Shown: positions 22,654 through 35,354, counted from the stretch's first letter. The stretch is DNA of 64,000 nucleotides from Tetradesmus obliquus (GCA_030272155.1 CP126198.1:2232001-2296000); one strand, 5' to 3'. Numbers and translations are program-made. The notes: generated by a model from the sequence alone, not told the origin.

Positions 22654-25600
22654 AGCTCGCCACAGAAGAACATCATTCGCAGTTGCCAGGCGCAGCACCG
22701 CCAGGGGCCCCACTCCAACAATCCCCAGAACAGCAGCAGCTGTCCTGCAACATGGAGTCCAGGCTACGGGCTGCTTGACCACAAGGCCCTACTGAAGGCT
22801 CCTGCTGCCCCTGCAGGCACGCGGCCTGTTGCTGCAGCGCGCCGCCTCATCCTCACCAGCAAGCAGTCCTCTACCAAGGTGATCCTCGCCGCTTGACACA
22901 GACAGAGCAGTGTAGGAACAATATATGTCCATGCTTGCTCGGAACCCATACGCATCAGCCAAGTAATGCAGGGCAATTCCAAAACTGCTGTGGCAGCAGC
23001 AATATGCAGTGGCACATGTGCCACCGGCAGCTGCACACAACCAAAACAATGCATCAATGCACAGCCGATACCTACAGTTATCCTGCAAGATGTTGCTGAA
23101 GGCTGCGTGTGTTGTTGTCCTGCAGGCCAAACACAGTCCCCAGAAGCAAGCTGCTGTGCCACCTGTGCCCAAGGTCACCAAGGCGTTCTTGCGGCAACGC
23201 TTCCACGCCTCACAGAACGCACTGCTCAACGCATGCAGCCTGCCTGCAGCCGTTGCAGCGACTACTCTGGCGGCAACAACAGCATTAGAAGCAGCCACAG
23301 CCAACGCAGTTGCCATTGCAGCAGCAGCCAGCAGCGGCGGTAGCACCACCAGCATCAATGGTGGCTTTGTGAAGGGCCATGATGAGGATGCAGCAGACGC
23401 CACAGCTCCATTGCTAGTGCCAGGCAGCAGCACAGTCGGGCAACCCACAACTACCAGCCACCACAGCTCAACAGCGCTGTCGGCAGCAGAGATGGAAAGT
23501 GTGCAGGCAGCAATGCTAGAAGCAGCACATCAGCTGTCGCACAGCAGCGCAGCCACCGCCAACCTGCAGCAGCCTGCTGCACGCCTTTCCTGCAAGCCCT
23601 CCTCACTCTCTGCAGCATTCAGCAAGCTCAAGGTCATCATACCCAACCCACCAGCCGCAGCAGCGTCTTTCCTGGATGCCCCTATCCAGCTCGTCTCCTC
23701 ATCAGGCAACACATCAGCGATGTGCAGTGACAGACCAGCAAGCAGCGCAGGTGCCTTCAAGACCATGAAGGCGCAGAGCTGCAGCAACCCAAGCAGCCAG
23801 CTCTACCCTCCTAATGTGGCAGCACCTGCACAGCTAGGATGGGATATGGCAGCATCTCCCTACAGCCCAACCAGTTCCTGCGAGTGTGATGGTGTCGAAG
23901 CAGTAAAAGCAGAGCTTGCAGGAATGCAGCAGACAGCATCAGACCATGTGGCTGTCACTATCCTGCGCCCTTGCGCCGCAGATGCAGCAGCACCGCAGCA
24001 CGACCGCGAGGCACTCGTCCGCCTATCCCTGCTGCTGGATGGGGACAGGGTGCGTGCAGTCATAAAGCCCTTGCAGGCCAGCCCAGCGCCTTCCAGCAAC
24101 GCCAGTCCTGCAAGCACCATCGCTGGCAGGCTCAAGTCCTCATCATGGCTGGCTGCTGGTGGCGATGCTGGAGCAGCGCGCGACCCAGCGCTGGCTGCTT
24201 CGGCAATGTATGGAGCGCTGCTGCACAGCTTTGAGGATGCCTACCCGCAGTGCCCAGTTCCTGGCTTGAGCGCTGCACGCAAGCGCTGGCAGGCAGCTGG
24301 GGCGGCCATCGTGTTCCAGAGGCACTTCCGCGCCATGCAGTGCCTGCAGGATGAGGCGACCATGCAGGCCGAGCTGCTGGCGGCAGCTGTGCTGGGGCCG
24401 AGCAGTATGGTAGAGCTGTGGAGTGGCGATGCCCACAAAGTCCGTGGCGCTGAGCTGCAGCAGGACCAAGACGCACCCATCAGCCTATCCCTGCTGCTGG
24501 ATGGGGACAGGGTGCGTGCAGTCATCAAGCCCCTGCAGCCAAGCCCTGTGCCTTCCAGCAACGCCAGTCCTGCAAGCACCATTGCTGGCAGGCTCAAGTC
24601 TTCACCATGGCTACCCGCTGGTCATAATGGTGTGACAGCGCGAGACCCAGCACTGCTAGCTGCCTCGGCAATGTATAACGCGCTGCTTCATAGCTATAAG
24701 TTTGGCGCCCCGCGCCCAAGCCCTGGCTTGAGCGCTGCACGCAAGCGCTGGCAGGCAGCTGGGGCGGCCATTGTGTTCCAGAGGCGCTTCCAGGTCATGC
24801 AGTACGTCCCAAATGGGTTGGAAGTGCGGGTTGAGCTGCTGTTGGCAAATATGTCAGACCCCAGCAGCAGGATGGAGGCGTGGCGCCACTCTCCCCCTCA
24901 AGCTGCAATGCAGGCACAAAACGCGGCAATCAGACAGGCTGTGACAGCTGCAGGGCCGGCAGCAGACCCTATCAGCACACGCAGCATGATCCCGGCTGCA
25001 TATGCTGGCGTCCAGGTTGCTGATTCAGTTGCACATGTGCACCTGGAGTTGGACAGCAGCATGGCTGGCTTTGTGGCAAGGCAGTGGTGGGGGGACGGAC
25101 CCATGAGCCCACTGACGGCAGGTAGCATTGTCACTTCCAGCATGAGCAGCATGAGCAATAGTGTCAGCAGGGGCTTAGATGACAGTGGCAGGACATCTGT
25201 GCAGTCCCCCATCCCTGCAGGCGCTGTTAATTATCCTTTCAATCACGCAGTATCGGCCACTGCAGCAGTTGCCACATCAGGCGGGCCAGCAGTTGGCAGC
25301 AGCAGCAGCAGTGGCAACATGTCCTGCGCCAATACCGGCAGCAAGCCCAGCTCAGGCTGGCGCGGCATCCTTCGTGGATTGTTCAGCAGCAAGGCACGCA
25401 AGCAGGTGGGTGCAAAGGACACTCCGCCACGTGATGAAGTCACCACATAGCATGCATGCACGCATGCATAGGAATTCATGCCAGCAGGGAATTGCATGCA
25501 TATTTCAAGCTTAACCATTTGACTGATGCAGCACACCGACTGCCATGCTGCTGTCTGCAGAGTGCTGCAAGCCCACTTCAGCCCAGTCTGGGCATGATGA

Positions 25601-26778
25601 GCCCTGGTCAGCACATGGCAGCAAGCACCGCTATTGATGCGACAACGACGGCTCCATTTGTGCCGGCGTGCGGTGGCAGCAGGGCAGACATGAGCGAAAC
25701 CCCGCCTGCTGTGGCAGCACCTGCACCTGCTGCCAGCAGTGATGCCATTGACTACCTGAACAGTGGCAGCAGCAGCCCTATGGCAGTTGCCACAGTGGGG
25801 GTGGCAGGCTCAGTCGCACAAGTGCACCTGGAGCTGAACAGCATGATGTTTGACATACTGGCTGGCTTGCCAGGCTGCACGACCAGCGGCAACGCCAATG
25901 CCACCATCAGTGGGCATGGCACTGCAGCGGATGGCGAGATGCCGCCTGCGTTGCCTGCCGTGCTGCTGCGCAGCGTAGATGCCAACGCTGCAGCAGAGCT
26001 GTCCAGCATGCTGACCACGTTTGACAGCCAGCATGGGACTGTGGCACAACCTGTGCCAAAGACCCGTGTGCTGACGAACCTGGCGGAGTGGGAGGCGCTG
26101 TTTGAGGAGCAGCAGCTGAAAAGAAGCAGCAGGCGGCGGCGTTGCTGCCGCGGTGGTTCGCCATGGGCTGATGACAGCAGCAGCAGCGATGAAGAAGATG
26201 AGCAGCGTTTCACAGCATGCGCTGTGCAGGAGCCTGCATGCGAGGGTGCAGTGCCAGCAGCTGTGGCACTGCTGGAGTCAAAGCGGAGCATGACTGTTGA
26301 AGGCGTGACGCAGTCTGGCAGCAGCAGCAACAGGCACAGCACTGATGATGACTGCAGGGATGGCAGCTTCATCGTGCCACAGCAAGAAGAGGAGGAGGAG
26401 GAGGCAGAGCTGGCTGGCCCACCAGGCAAGCAGCTGCAGCGTAAGCTGGCTGCTGGCAGGGGCCCGGGCAGCTGGTGGCGAGGCAGGGTGAGCGGCAGCT
26501 TCCGCAAGGCAGCAGACAGCATCGTTGGCCCGGCAAGCGGCAGCAGCAAGGAGCTGCAGGTGGCAGGGCGCGCAGATGCTGCAGCTCGCGCGAGTTTGGA
26601 CACTGTCACAACAGAGGGAGATGAGGAGGCGCATGAGATTGAGGTGGCGCGTGCCACAAACGGCAGCGGCGGTGGTGCAGGTGGTGGTGTGTTGGGGGCT
26701 GGCAGGGTTGGGTACCTCACAAAGCTGTTCAGCATCAGGAGCCGCAGGGATGTACTGCTGGCAGCCGGTGACCAGTAG
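22654..26778 (+). CDS. Large low-complexity protein, unknown function (5' end unresolved)
   Basis: Not recognised. Exons 22654-22878, 23126-25405 and 25561-26778 all join in phase 0 and give 1,240 residues; first exon(s) and start not found. If the 155-nt intron at 25406-25560 is retained, translation stops at 25450. The protein is rich in Ala/Ser. A tandem repeat of about 154 residues begins at about 24020 and 24482; each copy has LSLLLDGDRVRAVIKPLQ, SNASPASTIAGRLKSS, ARDPAL..ASAMY.ALLHS and GLSAARKRWQAAGAAIVFQR. The last piece resembles an IQ motif (weak). A second repeated motif, SVA.VHLEL(D/N)S, occurs at about 25030 and 25812. The C-terminal part has a Glu run, SSSDEEDE and basic patches (RSSRRRRCCR, SIRSRRDVL). 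A scaffold or regulatory protein is possible, but nothing in the sequence proves it. Confidence 0.65.
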
Positions 26779-27546
26779 ACGAGTGGCTGAGTAGGTGGTC
26801 GGACCTGTGGGCCATGGGTGGCCTGCTGGCTGCACACTGCAGAAGCTGGATTGCAGCTCTTGATTGTATGCAGCTGCGGAAATTTGATAGTGGCTTTGTA
26901 TTGTGCTTGACATGTGCATGCTAGATTTGGTCCGTAGTCAACGCCGTGTTGTGGGTATACGTGTGTTGCACTCCCTGCATAGACCAGGCACAGCAAACAT
27001 TGCATTGTCATTGTTCGAGTACGTCAGAGAAGTATCCTGTTGACCCACCTTGTTGCTGATTCGTCAGCTCTCTGTAACCTGACGACAGTCACGTCACTGT
27101 CAACAGTGACTGTCGACACTTGGTACCTTGCAGCTTTAGCAGCTGCTGACCACCTATCAGAATTGGGTTGCCCCGTGGTAGGGATGGAGGAATGAACGGC
27201 AGATGAGATTGTAGAACTGCTTGTAGAATCAACTTGCACCAGTACCTCCGGACAATTGACTGACGCAAGCCCTAGCCGCAGGTGACATGTTACTTCCAAC
27301 TGTGTCACTCGGGTGACCAGCACGACTGTCATCCTCTGCGTCCTCCTCGCCACCTAGGTACCAGCTAGCCGTTGCTAGGATGCCTTGAGACAACGGCAGC
27401 TTGCTACCTTTCACTCGAACGTTTCAGTTCCGAAGTCTGCTGCAGGCTGTTTGCCGGTCCGTGACCTTCAGTGCAAAGCTTGCAGCTTGCTATAACGCCA
27501 GATTTGCCGATCCTAATATCACCAGTGGCGTATCCGGCATATCAGC

Positions 27547-28509
27547 ATGCCCGACAAACTGCACACTCTGCATCACTTGATAGGGGACCAGCCAGTAGCC
27601 TTCTGCCACACTGCCCAGCAGTACGCCCCCTTTCGTGACGACCACGTCATTCAAGAGTATGGGGCTGTGGTACCAGGCCATACTGGCGTTATTCGCACCA
27701 GGCTAACTTCACAGCACCCACATCCATGACCCAGGTGCGAGCAGCGCGCATGATCAGGTCCCTACACAATGGAGCGCTACCGTAGCATCACTTAGGGGTG
27801 TACAGTCAACCTCTGTTGCCCTTGGACAGACAGAACATTCCAAATAATGCACCTGCATATTCCCTTGATGAGTCCAGATGGGGGCTGTCATATACGTGCC
27901 GCAGCAGCAGTATGACATAGTGAGCTGATCACATATGGCCCTCGCTGCATGCACCCAGGTAATTGACAACTCAAAGATGCTGTTGCAATGCCAGGATCCC
28001 ATGGGCTATTGGCTAAAAGCAAGCTTATCAACGCTCTGTGCCATCCTCTGCTGCTGCTGCTGCTGCTGCTGCTGCAGGCTGTAGCCGACCGCCTGGGCCT
28101 GCAGCGGCAGCCGCTTGGCGGCAGTGGCTGCATCAGCTTGCATGGTGGAGAACCCGTGCCGCTCGAGGTGCTGGCAGAGCCACTCACAGTGGAGCTGCTG
28201 GCTGGCCAGGACAGCACAGCACTCATTTTGACCCTGCCAGCAGTCATTGTAGTGCCCACCCCTGCAGATTATGCTCTCTGGGAGCTGCAGCTAGGGCAGT
28301 ACGATTTCTACCAGTTCTGGGATGAACCCTCACTACAACAGCAGGCGTTTGCAGCAGCGGATACGCGCAACGGCGCCCTGATCCCACTGCCAGTGATAGC
28401 GCCGCGGTTGCGGGCGCCAGGCGACAATGTCATTCTGGGTACTAGCTCTTTCTGGATGGCTGAGGACACACAGCAGGAGATATGCTGCTGCACAGAGCTG
28501 TGGAGCTAA
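27547..28509 (+). pseudogene. Broken, RING-less copy of the neighbouring RING gene
   Basis: Two blocks match the intact copy downstream. Block 1 (27547-27729) has HHLIGDQPVAFCH and PGHTGVIRTRL like HLIGGQPAEFFHY and PGNPGVIRTRL. It is one base short near its end relative to the intact copy, so it runs into a stop before the donor-like site. Block 2 (28078-28509) begins after a CTG tract plus CAG acceptor and reads AVADRLGLQRQPL, VLAEPLTVELLAGQDST, LPAVIVVPTP and WELQLGQYD, then ends in an unrelated tail. No RING domain follows. Most likely a partial tandem duplicate that has lost function; a short transcribed gene cannot be excluded. Confidence 0.6.
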
Positions 28510-28688
28510 GCGCAGCGTGCATAGGCATGCAGGGTGTTAGCAGAGTCAGTGGTTGCTGCGGTGAACACACGCAACAAGCAGCAGGTGTGCACACGCAACA
28601 AGCAGCGGCAGCAGCTGTGCACTGCACCATGCAACAGATCATATGACAACACCATATACAGCTGATGCTGTAGCTACAGGTGCATGTT

Positions 28689-29532
28689 ATGCATTTGCAC
28701 ATGATTGTCTGCTTGGGACTCACGCGCTGTTGCACTTCCTTTAGCCTTGCGCAGTTTGACGCGATCCTGCAGGAAAGGGAGCAGGCACTCGATGCAGCAG
28801 CTGATGCAGGCGTGTGGCATGCAGAAGGTACAGCAGACGCGTCTGATGCAGCTGTCTGGGAGGCTGCAGCTGCAGCAGCTGACGCAGGTGTAACGGATGC
28901 AGCAGACGCAGCAGACGCAGCAGCTCAGACAGATGCCTGGGATGAGGCACTGGCAAGAGGCACAAGGCTCATTGCTGCAATCGATCGTCAACGGGATGCT
29001 GCAGCCGAAGCAAATGCAGCAGCCGCTGCAGCTGCAGACACTGACCGGGGCTCTCCCGAGCCACTGCAGCACTTGATAGGAGGGCAGCCAGCTGAATTCT
29101 TCCACTACCGCTTGCAGTACATGCAGCAGCACGGCTCAGGCTTTGATGTCGGCGTGCCGGAGCATGCATCTGTGATGCCAGGCAACCCTGGCGTCATCCG
29201 CACACGGCTCAACCCATCCGCCCCCACATCAATGACACAGGTGACGTACTTACATCTGCTTCACATGGTGAAAAAACTCTGCAAACTCCCTTAACAGGTA
29301 TGGCCCCAAGCGTGCTGCACCAGTTGTGTGCCTGGCTTTGGCGCATGCTTTGAAGGATGCAGCAGCGCGCCGGGGCATGCATCTGCAAGCATGAGTGTGG
29401 ATGCCAGCAGGTGCTGCCTGATGCAAAGCATTGCACTGAACAGCACTGGCAGCGCCTCTCTTTGAAAGCATCTGCAAGTAGTGCGTTGGTGTTATAAAGC
29501 GCAGTCTTACCTGCGCACTTACGGTTGTTGAC

Positions 29533-29599
<67 letters not shown>

Positions 29600-30398
29600 A
29601 GGCTGTAGCGGACCGCCTGGGCCTTCAGCGGCAGCCGCTGCCTGGCGAAGGCGGCCGCAGCCTACTGGGTGGCGGCTTTGTGGCACTTGGGGTGCTGGCA
29701 GAGCCGCTGACTGTGCAGCTGCTGGCAGGACCTGACAGTACAGCTATCACTTTCACCCTGCCTGTGGTGATTGTAGTGCCCAGCCCGCCAGGCGGCACAT
29801 TTTGGGAGCTGCAGCTTGGCATGTATGACGTGCTGACGCGTTATGACATGGCGATGGCGGACGATCTGGTTTTGGAAGATTTAGAGACAGGCGAGGTTGT
29901 GCGGCTGCCGTGGATCGGTCTAAGCCCTGAACCCCAGGCGAGCCTATAATGATAGGGAGCAGCAGCTTTGAATTAGAATACAGCACATATGAAGAAGTGC
30001 TGCAGCTAGTGCTTGCGCGGCAGGCAGTGCTGGCCCGGCGGGCAGCAGCAGCAGCCGGCGGTGATGTGGCCGCGCAGGATGCGGCTGCCGCAGCAGCAGT
30101 GCAGCAGGCAGCAGCGTTTGCAGCAGATGCGGGCGAGATCCTGCAGGGCATTAGAAGGCTGCAGCCATTGCCAGCTGTCCTAATGACAAGCACATGGGGC
30201 CAAGTAGCAGAGAGGGCTCTGCCGCAAGGTAGCAGCACCTGCGCAGTGTGCCTGTGTGAGATGGAGGAGGAAGCGGCAGTGGTGCAGCTGCGCTGCTGGC
30301 ACACGTTCTGCGAAGGATGTGTGCAGCAGGTGTGCATGATGAGTGCTGCGCAGCGGCGTGTGGCAGCGTGCCCGATGTGCAGGGGGGCGATAGAGTAG
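28689..30398 (+). CDS. RING-finger (C3HC4) protein, probable E3 ubiquitin ligase
   Basis: Exon A 28689-29240 (Ala/Asp/Thr-rich repeats, then HLIGGQPAEFF and PGNPGVIRTRL). Exon B starts at 29602 after a 21-unit CTG tract and CAG acceptor (AVADRLGLQRQPL, VLAEPLTVQLLAGPDST, LPVVIVVPSPP). The C-terminal block runs from about 29938 to the stop at 30398 and carries a RING near 30239-30382: CAVC, then CWHTFC, C and a closing CPMC (C3HC4 spacing). RING domains recruit E2 enzymes for ubiquitin transfer. The N-terminal domain is not recognised. Odd: exon B and the RING block are in different frames. Either a one-base shift has broken the gene, or a 20-nt GT..AG stretch (29918-29937) is removed, which would restore the frame exactly. 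ATG at 28689 is the first in frame; real 5' exons may lie upstream. Confidence 0.65.
29536..29598. repeat. CTG tract used as 3' splice-site region
   Basis: 21 uninterrupted CTG units running straight into the CAG acceptor of RING gene exon B. The equivalent but shorter tract precedes the same exon in the broken copy (about 28048-28074). Confidence 0.95.
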
Positions 30399-30967
30399 AG
30401 TGATGCAGGGGTCGTTGCCTTGAGCAAAGCTGCCACCTGAGCATGTTATGTTGTTGCCTTGCTGCCGCATGTTCAACAGATGGCTTTCAGCAGCTCAGCA
30501 CTTGGCCCCTGGGCGCAAGTGCTGGTGTACCCGAAGGCTACATTGTTTCTTACGCAGTGATCACTAGCAGCTGCTGTAGGTCGCCTGTGGTGCATATCCT
30601 GGGTTGTTTCGAATGGTGTTAAAAAGAGAATTGTGTACTTCAACTCTGGTATGGCCGGCTGGCTTGACTCCTTCACAAAGCAGCCCGCTGTCTGACAGCT
30701 TGCGCCTGCCTGCCTGCACTAGTAACTTATTTGGCTTGAACCTTGCCATACGACACGCCCACCGGTGGTTCCACGCTGGCCACTGGTCACTCATGATCAA
30801 GGCTGGAAAGAAATGTTGTTGGCTGGATATGCACTGAGCTGGAGTTACAAACGCCTGCCCCTGCGCCGGTAGGCCACCCGCCACCTGCCAACATCCATGC
30901 AGTCAAATTGAAAATTCTTTCACAAGTGCCAGCTCTGTACACTGCCGCTGCGCCGCATATGCATGCG

Positions 30968-33900
30968 CTACGACTTGGCCACAAACACCGCAACCGCCGC
31001 AGTCAGCAGCCCCACACCCACAAGCGTCAGCACCAGCGCATTCGGCTTGTCTGCTGCTGCACCCTCCGGCCGCTGCGGAAGCGGCTGACTCTCTGGGTAC
31101 ACCCACCGCAGCCAACTCCAAACAGCCCAAGTCACAACAACCGCTAATAACATGTCCACTGAGTAATGCTGCTTGTCGATGACGTCCCGTATCGAGGTTT
31201 GTACAAGGGCTATCCACAGCAGGGATGTGCTGAACTTGTTGGGGTAGTAGGTTTGGAACATGAGGGGCCCCAGGCTCCAGAAGGCACCATGGCCGCTGCA
31301 GTCAAACGCCGGTCAAACGCCGGTCAAACATTGGTCAAACATTGGTCAAACAGGCAGGAGCTACATGTGCGCTACATGCTCTGCTGCTGAACTGGCGTGC
31401 ATCGAGGACAGGAGGCGCCATGCTGAGCAGCATTGCTGTGGCTGAGCATGCAGCTGCTGCAGCTGCGGTGTGCCTCCTGCGGTCATTGCCTCATCTAAGC
31501 ATCCTTCTTTGACAACAAGACTATCAAGTTGAGCTACATACAATCAAGTATGTCAAGTAAGGTGCGCTCACCTGAAGATGAGGTCGTTGCAGCCGCCAAA
31601 TCCACGCAGCTCTCTGATGCCAACCCAAGTAATGCCAGTCCAGCTGTCTGGCGGAGGCGGGAAGCGGCGCCTGCAGCGCACGATAGCAGGCAAGGCAGGA
31701 TTCAGCGTGACCAAACGCAAGGGATGATGGGTGCTGATAATCAGCGCCAACCAGCCAAGGCAGGGGCTGTGTGCATCATTGTACTGCAGCGGAAGCCGGC
31801 GAGATAAGACAGACGCGCCTGACAGCAGCATGCGGCCGTGTATCAGTGCAGCAGCAGGCATCAAACCCGCCATGTGACATTCGGTATTGTGCGCAGGCGC
31901 AGTGAAACTATGGTTGCTACTGCAGCAGATGCCCAAAGCATACTGCAACGCTTTTCAGCAAGCCGGCATGCCTGCAAGATGCACGCACACCTACAGCAGT
32001 CTAGCCACGGGCTGGGCAGCACGGTGCACATGAAGCTGCATATGAGGCTGTACAGCTGCAACAGAAGCTTCAAATGCACGAGGCTGTAGTACGGCCAGTT
32101 ATCATAAAGCTGCAAGCAAAGCTGCGCACCTGTAGCAGCCCGGGCGTGGGCTGGGCAGCACGGTGCACATGAAGCTGGCAGTGCGCAGGATGCGGCTGAA
32201 GCAGATGGTCAGGCTGAAACGCGCCATCACGCCAAACCCGGAGTAGGGGTGCTGCAGGAAGCAGCAGGGAATGTCAGGCAGCGGTGGGCAGCCAGGCGCA
32301 GCACATGCCAGTTTAGCACGATGCCGGAACAGCCCAGCAGCAGCCCGCTGCCTGTTATCCTGGCAACTAAATTGATCCGGCAAGCTGCAGCGCACCGCCC
32401 AGCCGGTGATGCAGAGCACAGGCACATACAAATGTTTTACCCACGAGCACTGCCGCTGGGGTGCTGAGCAAAGGACGAGCCTGTGGCCCTCGTTGCCGGT
32501 CACTGTGAAATGCTTTTAGTTTACACACCACTATCAGATGAATTTGTTGTGTCTGCCAGGGCAGTTGTGCCGCCGCACCTGCTCCCAGGCCACACTGAAA
32601 GCCAGGCACAGCACGCAGCCCAGGAAGTGCATGATGTTGGCCCACTTGCCGTTGATGAACCAGCCCAGCAGCGCATGCTTGCCTGCAGGAAAGCACAAGT
32701 TGAAGCGTACTTTTTAAAAGCAAAAGCATGTTCTTTGATGTGGATGTGCATAGTGGTGCCAGCTGCTGTATGTCAGTGTGGCAGGTAGCAAAGAGGATCG
32801 CCTTTGTGTGAGCCAGGTGCTGCACTTATCGCTGCTTTCTGCTATTGTTGTTGCTGCTGCTTCTGCTGCTTCTGCTGCTGCTGCGCTGTCTGCTGCGCTG
32901 TCTGCTGCGCTGTCTGCTGCACGCACCTGCCAGGAAGTTGAGTGCTATCTCCGCATTGTCCTGCAGCCCTGGAGGGTCGTCATACTTGCGCATGTCTGTG
33001 GCGGACACAATCCTGCAAGGGGCACACCGGCAGCACACCGGCAGCATGTTTATCAGTTGCACTGGTCTGGTCATAGCCCCTGCTACTTCACTCCTTTGGG
33101 CACTTCTTCGCAAGCTACCTGCTGCCCACAGGCAGCTAACAAACTTGCGGGTTCCTGCCACTGTCAGGAAGGGAATCAGCAGTTGGCAGCAGCAACAGCT
33201 GCAGTGATGCCCTGCTTTGCGCCTTACCACACCATGATGTTCTCCCAGAGCAGTTCCACTATCATGGCAGCAAAGCACACCAGGAAGCGCAGCACCCCAC
33301 ACACTCGTTACGTTATCGATACATATGTTACATATGTAACTCACCAGACCATGACATTTTCCCAGAGGAGCTCCACTATCATGGCAGCGAAGCACACCAG
33401 GAAGCGCAGCACATAGGGGAACTCGTCACTCCAGCGCTTGAAGGTCATGACGTGGTAGCCCAGGAACAACAGGCCTGCAGGATTCACGGGCGCAGCAGCA
33501 ATGGTGGAGTTGCTAGTGCTGATTTCATTTGTGAGCGACAGCTCAAAAGATGCACAAGCATACCCACCCACTGCTTTGCGGTGTGTACTTGGCGCTACCA
33601 GTATGCATTAGCTGGATGCAGGAAAGTGAAAAGTCACACCAAACCGCTGCTCACTCACTTGCTGCCAGCAGGGCTTTCCAAATTGTCTCAGGTGGCTGCA
33701 CGTATGCTTGCAGGAACGGCAGCAGCAGGAACACAACGCCCACCGCCCAGCCCAGCTGCGGTCTGCAGCGTGCCTGGATGGCTGCTAGGCTGGGGGCGCC
33801 TGCTACTGCTGCTGCTGCTGCTGCTGCTGCTTGTTGAGGAGTTTGAGTAGCTGCCCCTTCTCGCCTGCATGCAGGATGAGTCAAGGGCAAGTGCCATCAG

Positions 33901-34182
33901 TGGGAGCGAACCACAGCCCAAGGCGTTGACCACTTTGCAAAACGCGCACACCACTTGGGTAACTGTGAGCGGCAAGGAGTGCTCAGTACCAGGGTGGCCT
34001 TGTTGCAGCTGGCTGTGCATGATGAAAGGCGGGCGCTGTGCATGTGCCTGCTACTGCTGCTTGTGCAAGTCATGTGCTTACTTGAGCATCTGTGTGCGCT
34101 CCTCATCGTACGGTCCATCCTTCTTGCTGCTGCCTTCGGCTTTTCTCCTCCTCATGTCGTTGATGAGGGACATGACATACAT
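30968..34182 (-). CDS. Sphingomyelin/IPC synthase-like PAP2 membrane protein
   Basis: Eight exons on the minus strand: 34182-34082, 33762-33659, 33474-33345, 33012-32927, 32682-32579, 32251-32130, 31670-31572 and 31295-30968. Phases close to 357 aa. Several membrane spans are seen (AVGVVFLLLPFLQAY, FLVCFAAMIVELLW, IMHFLGCVLCLAFS). Then ASFMCTVLPSPRPGCYR and GGCNDLIFSGH resemble the plant IPC synthase segments TFYSTQLPGPNYHCR and GCGDLIFSSH. The triad of the family is visible as His251 (SGH), His292 and Asp296 (HYSVD). These enzymes move a phospho-head-group from a phospholipid to ceramide in the Golgi/ER. Head-group specificity cannot be read. An exon 3 donor echo lies in intron 3 and a GGTCAAACATT repeat in the last intron. 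Confidence 0.85.
31305..31352. repeat. GGTCAAAC short tandem repeat in PAP2 last intron
   Basis: Four to five units around GGTCAAACGCC and GGTCAAACATT, immediately upstream (minus strand) of the last exon acceptor. Confidence 0.85.
33223..33297 (-). repeat. Echo of PAP2 exon 3 donor end
   Basis: A second copy of the last ~70 nt of exon 3 lies 121 bp further into intron 3. It still reads RFLVCFAAMIVELLWENIMVW and ends in a good donor (TG followed by GTAAGG). There is no obvious acceptor in front of it; read through from exon 3 the frame stops at once. The spacer contains the palindrome TTACATATGTAA. Confidence 0.85.
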
Positions 34183-34776
34183 GAGCCTAGCACAGCAGCA
34201 GCACGTGCTTGCTGCTGCTGATGGCTGTTGCCAGGAAGAGCTTCGCGTTTCCTCAGCCTTCACACAGATATGCTGGTGGTATATGCAGCACAATGAAGGG
34301 ATTACATGCGCATGAGGTGTCAGGTGATTCAAACTTGCTGTTGTGCAGCAGCAGGTTTCTATTGTGCCCTTGCTGAAGTTCGTGATCACTCTAGCAAAAC
34401 GTTTCAGCTACTACAAGTAATCGCTCGTACACCTCAGCGATGCTTGAATCGTGTGCTTCCCCAAGACCTAGTTACGTTGGCACTTCCTCGCGGTGACGCC
34501 CTGTCCCTGTGATTAATGTGCACAGATCCATGGCCTAGTTCATACGGATTTCAAGAATTTAACAGCTGAAGAGTTTTGTGAGCTCGGTTTCTTCTTCCTT
34601 AAGTTGGCTTGGTTGCATGCTGCCCATGCTGCTGCTGGTGCCAGCAAGGTTAGCGGCTCAAACCGTGGTGAAACACGGCAAGGGGCACCACAAATATGTC
34701 TGTATTTGTTCTTACAAAGCGCTTGTAGCGTGATGGAGGCAGGCAGCAGGCCAGAGCAGTGCAGTGCATAACAGCA
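34183..34776. promoter_or_regulatory. Divergent promoter region, PAP2 / RCC1-sulfotransferase
   Basis: 594 bp between start codons at 34182 (minus) and 34777 (plus). No TATA box or named operator seen; assigned from orientation. Confidence 0.45.
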
Positions 34777-35320
34777 ATGCCAACAAGGAGAGCATACACC
34801 TACACCAAGCAGTACCTGCTGCGCTCCAACCTCGCAACAGTGCTGCTGCTTACGCTGCTGTTCCTGTACACATCCTGGTGGGTCCGGTGTGCACTGCAAA
34901 TCTGAGCAATGTGTTTGTGCAGCTACAATTGCATTGTGCAGAAGCTGAGGCAAGCGCACCATGCTTGCACGTGCTTTGGCTGGCCAGCAGTGCTAGGTAG
35001 CACAAATGTGCCATAGCAGAGAGCTGGGCAAAATAGCAATATTTTCATACTAAGGCCTGCTGGTTTGAGCTATTTGTGCTATTGTTGCCAGCAAGCACAC
35101 AAACATTCAACTATTGGTGCACTGATGGACAGGCTGCCACACAAGAGAGCTGTTGCACAAGCAACTTGCACAACAGTCATCTCTGCTATTTCACCAACAC
35201 TTCAGCTGTGCTGTGCGCGCATTGCTTGTTGTTGTATCCTAGGCTGTACCGAGGCTTGAAGCGACAGGCAGACCTAGAGCGGCATCTGCCCAACCAGCTC
35301 CACAGCAGCAGCCACGCGGT

Positions 35321-35354
<34 letters not shown>

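Noticed and set aside
25752..27011. 419-codon minus-strand frame opposite the unknown large gene
   Set aside because: It mirrors Ser/Ala/Gly-rich coding sequence on the plus strand, has no domain, and lacks supporting splice structure; plus-strand exons phase together.
32258..32400. Hydrophobic minus-strand piece (ITGSGLLLGCSGIVLNWHV) as a PAP2 exon
   Set aside because: Its frame does not fit exon 5 (phase 0) or exon 6; exon 5 joins exon 6 directly in phase. It may be an old decayed exon.
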